NCBI RefSeq assembly: GCF_029227915.1
Contig: NC_079883.1
Coordinates: forward strand, 20,648,001-20,712,000
Reading direction: 5' to 3'
Source: Hydractinia symbiolongicarpus
Lineage: Eukaryota > Cnidaria > Hydrozoa > Anthoathecata > Hydractiniidae
Length of the DNA: 64,000 nt
Part shown: positions 60,301 to 64,000 of the stretch, piece after piece
How positions within the stretch are numbered: the first letter of the stretch is position 1
How the letters are laid out: the number at the start of each line of letters is the position of its first letter
Made by a program: the position numbers and the translations under genes
Notes under the pieces: model-generated
The model's database searches: none
What the model saw: the letters and a program-made list of their open reading frames with translations, nothing else
What the model was told of the DNA's origin: nothing

Positions 60301-61172
60301 TTCCTGCCATTCCTGACATTTCTGAAATTTCTCTTAATAACAGTTTCAAAAATTAATCCTTGCCAATAATTTGGTCAAAACTGTTCTGATTGACCATTTA
60401 AATATAAAATTCCTAATTTTTCTGAGTGGACACTCTGTTGTTTTTGTAAGGTTCTGAGAAACTTTACTTAAATGTCAAAGCAACTTATTTTGTGTTGCAA
60501 GCTAGTTAAGAGCTATCCTAATATGAACATTAAAAAAAAACACAATGTTGAAACAAGGTTGAAAAAAAATTGTGCTTTAAAAAAATGTGTTAAAGCAATT
60601 TGCATTTTTTTATATTTTATTCATGATTCGTTTCATAATTTTGGCTTATTTCATATTTGTTTCTTTTTTACGTTTGCTTTCCATATATAATTGTTTTTCA
60701 CTTTGAGATGGTATTGGTTAATTTTGGACAGTATTTAGCTAACAAATACTAAATGTGTAAAAATAATAACTACCTGAGTTTTAGAGTTGACACTTTTTTA
60801 GAGTTGCTAAAGCTGATTTAGTATTATTACAAATACAAACAAGTTCTCGTACAGCTGCATTATGTGTTCATATTTGCAGAGAGTGCGAGGGATAAAGTCT
60901 ATATACGTACAAGTAGGGATTTCAGATTTCATATGATACAGCCTTAAGTTAATTGTCCTGAGAAATTTCATTAAATTATTATTTAATGGGTCATTTTAAT
61001 TCAAAAATGTTTTTTCTGATTACACATTGTCTGCTTGTCCTCCCTATGTACATACAAGATAAAAGGAATAAATGAATATTTATACGTCATATTTAGACAT
61101 CCCAAACCAATTACTACAGTCTTCGTTTTTGATGACTTGAACTTCAGTTGAAATGGCATACTTTTCATCAAT
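54308..61172 (-). CDS. SLX4IP: Probable SLX4IP homologue (9 exons, 5' partial)
   Basis: Exons 61086-61172, 59470-59554, 58991-59064, 58489-58522, 58302-58396, 57925-57995, 55978-56730, 54955-55039 and 54308-54376 join in frame to give 450 residues ending at TAA (54308-54310). The first ~115 residues resemble the conserved N-terminal domain of SLX4IP. NEDCSNWFGMSKYDSILNIL recalls [40 protein letters not shown] recalls ITAYFLKRGIRLRC, and GSFILYPEKLTVIVA recalls ELCVFPDRFVVCVS. The large exon is disordered and basic (RKRKRQKRLTLQKSKKRQ, a likely nuclear signal). The end carries IHALTLKEIGDLVSLLDDDI and an acidic tail. SLX4IP binds the SLX4-XPF-SLX1 nuclease scaffold and affects telomere maintenance and interstrand crosslink repair. 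The first exon, expected to begin KFAVKCGNF-like, was not found. Identification is from remembered family sequence. Confidence 0.6.
55103..55441. mobile_element. 339-bp MITE with TTAA target duplication and TTCGCGAA-rich interior
   Basis: The left end TTGGAGAAACTTTCGCGAGA and the reverse-complemented right end TTGGAGAAACTATCGCGAGA match with one mismatch over 20 bp. TTAA lies at 55099-55102 and 55442-55445. TTAA duplication is typical of piggyBac and Kolobok elements. The inside repeats AACTTTCGCGAATGAAGAAA about three times. It lies in the intron between the exons at 54955 and 55978 of the SLX4IP-like gene. Confidence 0.8.
59362..59461 (-). mobile_element. Mini-Helitron-like element (copy 3)
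   Basis: On the minus strand the sequence reads A|TCTATATTTTAATGCC, then ACGTCTGTCTGTCACGCAGA and ends AACTAG|T. Both ends obey the Helitron rules (inserted between A and T, 5' TC, 3' CTAG). Its body aligns with copy 1 (GTCTGTCTGTCACGC, then CACGxAATGC), but the 3' hairpin is degraded. It lies in an intron of the SLX4IP-like gene. Confidence 0.6.
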
Positions 61173-62479
61173 CTAAAAGAAATCACATATCAGTTCTTAA
61201 TACATAAAAACTCATAAAAAATGCAAACCCATTTTCACAGGCACAGCAATAAATTACTATGAAGGCATCTGTTTTTCACATCAAAATTGCCTATGAAGCT
61301 TGATAACACACAAAATTTATATTGCTATTCTTATCATTATTATTGCCCCTAACATTATGTACAAATCTTGAAATATGACAAATAGCATTTTGCACAATTT
61401 TGTTTAAAGTTAAATGCTAATATTGTTTTCCACACTTGTTTCATACACAACTATTTACAAGCAAGTGGGATTATGTATGTAGGAAGACCTTGAGAAATGA
61501 GAAAAGAGGATGTAAATCTACATCAACTACTTGAAGTTATTAACACTTAATGTAACACAGGGTGTTACCCGGAAATTCAATATTGAGGTGCTTACACACA
61601 ACATGGGAATTTATATGCAAATTTTTTAGCTAATGGCCTGTGGTGGTGGCATTCAGAGAAAAAATGTGTAAAATTCTTTGTCTCAAATGCTCTCCCAAAA
61701 GTTAATTCTTGGCAACATCGAACAAAGACTTTAAGTTGTCATTGTGTACCTGCATGCTACCAGTTTCACCTGATCTTCATAACTTTTTTTACCCTTGTTG
61801 CATGCTTTGAGGAATAAAAAGTAAAAATGGAACTAAACTGCAAGTTTTGCTCATGTTAATTGCGCTGACAGAAATACATTTCTTTATAGCATTGTGGTTA
61901 AAATACATTAGATTTACCGTAGTCATTGAACATGTCATGTAGAGCCTGGCACAGTGAGGGTGGTTTCTATCTATAGACCTAATCATAAAGATTGCCAGGG
62001 TTATTAGTCTCACTTGCCTGCAAAGGAACCGGACCCTACCCAGGTCTTGATTATTAATGGTTGCATATAAGAATCCAACATCCCACACTGCACAAGTTCT
62101 TCAGATGCGAATTACAGCTTACAGTTACCCACCCTCCCACCTTTTTTATAAATTGATTTTCTTCACCTATTTTTCTTTATTTTATGTCATCAACACGCCT
62201 AGGAATGGTGGATGGGATACCAACTCAATTCATCACCGTAGTGCAATGGAATTGAGTCGAAATCGAAATATCATGAATGAATATCATTGCTTCTGCCTCA
62301 TTGCTTGGCTCATGTTATGTTAGGGTTTTAGTCCAGAGGTAAAACAACAAGTCCATAGGGAGCCTGAAATTTATATGGTGGGTGTGTTGGGCCTCCTTCG
62401 TCAGCTGTTTAGGCAAGTAATGTATTGATAAAAGTCATTGTAGAAACATTGCACCAGTAATTAGCATGTAGAAGCGCTC

Positions 62480-63285
62480 AGAACATGTCAATGCGTCTGA
62501 AGCTTGGGGCGTCGAAACATGTGCCTGACGCTCAGGGTATGATAAAGCCCCTGACGCTCAGGGCATCTCTCATACACCTGATGCTCAGGGTATGAATAAA
62601 AACACCAGTAATTAGCATGTGCCTGATGCTCAGGACATGCCGATGCACCTGACGCTCAGGGCATCTCTAGTGTAGTCATTATGTAAATAGGAAACATGCG
62701 TCTGACGCTCAGAGCAGATAGATAGATAGATAGATAGATAGATGTGCATATTTTACATGGCTAGCCTCACAAATATCGAGGGATATACCCTGTCTATTAT
62801 TTCCAGGAGGGGCCATGGCTTAGATGGAGAGTCCTAGAGTATTTAATGCTCATTTTTGAGCTACGCAGACCCAATTAGTAGGGCCCACGCTCTACTAGAC
62901 AACTCCCGGCAACATCCAACGGTTCACACAGTGTGCCATCTCCCCAATTTCCCTCACATGGCTTGGGTTAACCCGGGGCTATGGTAACATTCACTCGCCC
63001 ATGTTGAATCGCCGTCAAGAGGAATCGAACCCCGGTCTCCCGCACAGAGTACGAAAGCTATAACCACTAATCTACGGCGCCGCATATTGAAGCCCCTGAC
63101 GTTCAGGGCATCTCTCATATACCTGACGCTAAGGGTATGGAAGAAAAACACCATAATTAGCATGTGCCTGATGCTCAGGACATGTCGATGCATCTGACGC
63201 TCAGTGCATCTCACCTGTCTCATGCACCTGAAGCTCAGGGCATGAAGTTGCCTATAATGCACATCCTGACGCGCAGGATATACAT
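62480..63285. repeat. Array of about 13 CCTGA-NGC-TCAGG mini-hairpins
   Basis: CCTGACGCTCAGGGCAT-like cores recur about 13 times at irregular spacing of about 16-60 bp. In most, CCTGA and TCAGG are perfect inverted arms around a 3-base loop. The middle base varies (C, T or A) while the arms stay mostly intact. A block of about 110 bp (about 62545-62655) is repeated at about 63085-63205, and the SINE copy lies between. No coding frame is maintained. Confidence 0.75.
62716..63082 (-). mobile_element. tRNA-derived SINE (copy 2) with (ATCT)n tail
   Basis: The minus-strand head begins GGCGCCGTAGATTAGTGG. It has an RNA polymerase III A box TAGATTAGTGGTT (63062-63074) and a perfect B box GGTTCGATTCC (63021-63031), in the layout of a tRNA gene. 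A body of about 270 bp follows and ends in ATGCACATCTATCTATCT, that is (GATA)n at 62716-62742 on the plus strand. It is much less decayed than the copy at 38719-39010. Confidence 0.82.
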
Positions 63286-63689
63286 TATATATTTGTGCAT
63301 ATGACAAAGCATAAATAGTCTACGCATACTGAATGTGTTGTATCTACTCATTCCAATAGAAATACATTGCGTCTATCAATTTGTGTTCATATTCTGGAAC
63401 CCAAAGCAATTAAAGTACATTTGGCTTACTTTGTTAGGTAAGTTTTAAGTAACAAATGCATCAGCTAGGTAACAGGACTCTCCTTCAATGTGCTCTGCCA
63501 TAGTACTTTGGTTTTTTACATTAGCCAAACTACATATTGCTGCATTTTGCTGATTTTATTGCTCTTGATTCCTATTTTTTCTGGCATAAAACCAATCAAC
63601 TTTTGAAGCCCCCAAAGTGTGGACTTTTGGACCGTGTTAAAACAAAAGAGTTTGTGACATCAAGAAGAATCTTAACAATTACCTAGCCT

Positions 63690-64000
63690 GCTTCTTAGCT
63701 CATCTGATCTCTCTCTGTCTCTCAGACTGGCATTACACATCCACCTAACCATATTTCTAAAGGGTCAAGATCTTCATGCTTCGCTCCCCATGTTTCACTA
63801 CCGAACAACATAACACTTCGTAAACAGGCCTCATACAACCTACTGCTTACCTCCATTAAATCCACTATGAGAACCAAATCATCTGCACACAATGACTCCC
63901 ACGGACAACCTGTTTTAGACTCTATCAACAGCACTTCTAAGACTAAAACAAACAACAAAGGACTAAGTACCTGATGTACATACACCAAAATTTACACTAC
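63690..64000 (-). pseudogene. LINE fragment with internal deletion (runs off the right edge)
   Basis: Minus-strand frames read VHQVLSPLLFVLVLEVLLIE, then CADDLVLIVD (a YADD box with Y replaced by C), and very soon SSRLYEACLRSVMLFGSETW and GAKHEDL. After one frame change they read RWMCNASLRDRERSDELRSR. In intact elements the stretch between the ADD box and RLYEACVRSVMLxGSETW is much longer, so an internal deletion is evident. The 5' part lies outside the window. Confidence 0.78.

Noticed and set aside
61918-61970. Possible upstream exon of the SLX4IP-like gene reading RNHPHCARLYMTCSMTT
   Set aside because: Borders and phase fit, but the residues do not resemble the expected KFAVKCGNF-like start of the family and the acceptor is weak.
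63021-63074. Functional tRNA gene
   Set aside because: A and B boxes are present, but the cloverleaf stems are not complete. The sequence continues into a SINE body and another copy exists at 38.7 kb.

Overview
This is AT-rich eukaryotic nuclear DNA from an invertebrate animal. Its genes have many small exons with GT-AG introns, and they match metazoan families (LRRIQ1, SCHIP1, RAD9, sedoheptulokinase, probably SLX4IP). The intergenic DNA is full of short non-autonomous transposons, DIRS-like and LINE relics and TTCGCGAA-rich spacer. A cnidarian, perhaps a hydrozoan, fits best. That placement is inferred from gene style and retroelement types, not from a diagnostic marker. No bacterial genes, CRISPR arrays or rRNA genes were seen.

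Layout. Positions 3-233 hold the last exon of a sedoheptulokinase gene (+). Converging on it is a 31-exon LRRIQ1 gene (-, 25351 to 3752), assembled here exon by exon with phases that agree throughout. It encodes about 1,661 residues plus an unresolved last exon. Its ninth exon carries about 42 copies of an in-frame 21-bp minisatellite. Upstream on the same strand is a SCHIP1-family gene (27802-28803). About 17 kb away on the other strand is a second SCHIP1-family gene (45624-46826) that also carries IQ motifs at its N-terminus. RAD9, a subunit of the 9-1-1 checkpoint clamp, follows at 47962-49347 (+) in a single coding exon. From 61172 down to 52587 (-) lie a multi-exon gene that I read as an SLX4IP homologue and a small five-exon gene of unknown role, or alternative 3' exons of the same gene.

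The stretch from 32.4 to 42.6 kb is a transposon graveyard. It holds a LINE 3' fragment, a 478-bp (GACA)n array, a reverse-transcriptase fragment that runs straight into a higher-order satellite, a tRNA-derived SINE split by a 1.25-kb inverted-repeat transposon, and a DIRS-like element split by a 790-bp inverted-repeat element with a 6-bp target duplication. Another SINE copy sits inside an array of small CCTGA-N3-TCAGG hairpins at 62.5-63.3 kb. A tiny Helitron-like family is present in three copies, and one copy appears to have seeded a (GACA)n expansion.

The genes do not form an obvious pathway. RAD9 and the SLX4IP candidate both concern DNA-damage responses, but they are on opposite strands and nothing in the sequence shows joint regulation. 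No clear new coding system was found. The most interesting features are the paralogous SCHIP1 pair, the coding minisatellite, the nested transposons, the hairpin array and the splice acceptors lying just upstream of single-exon coding regions.
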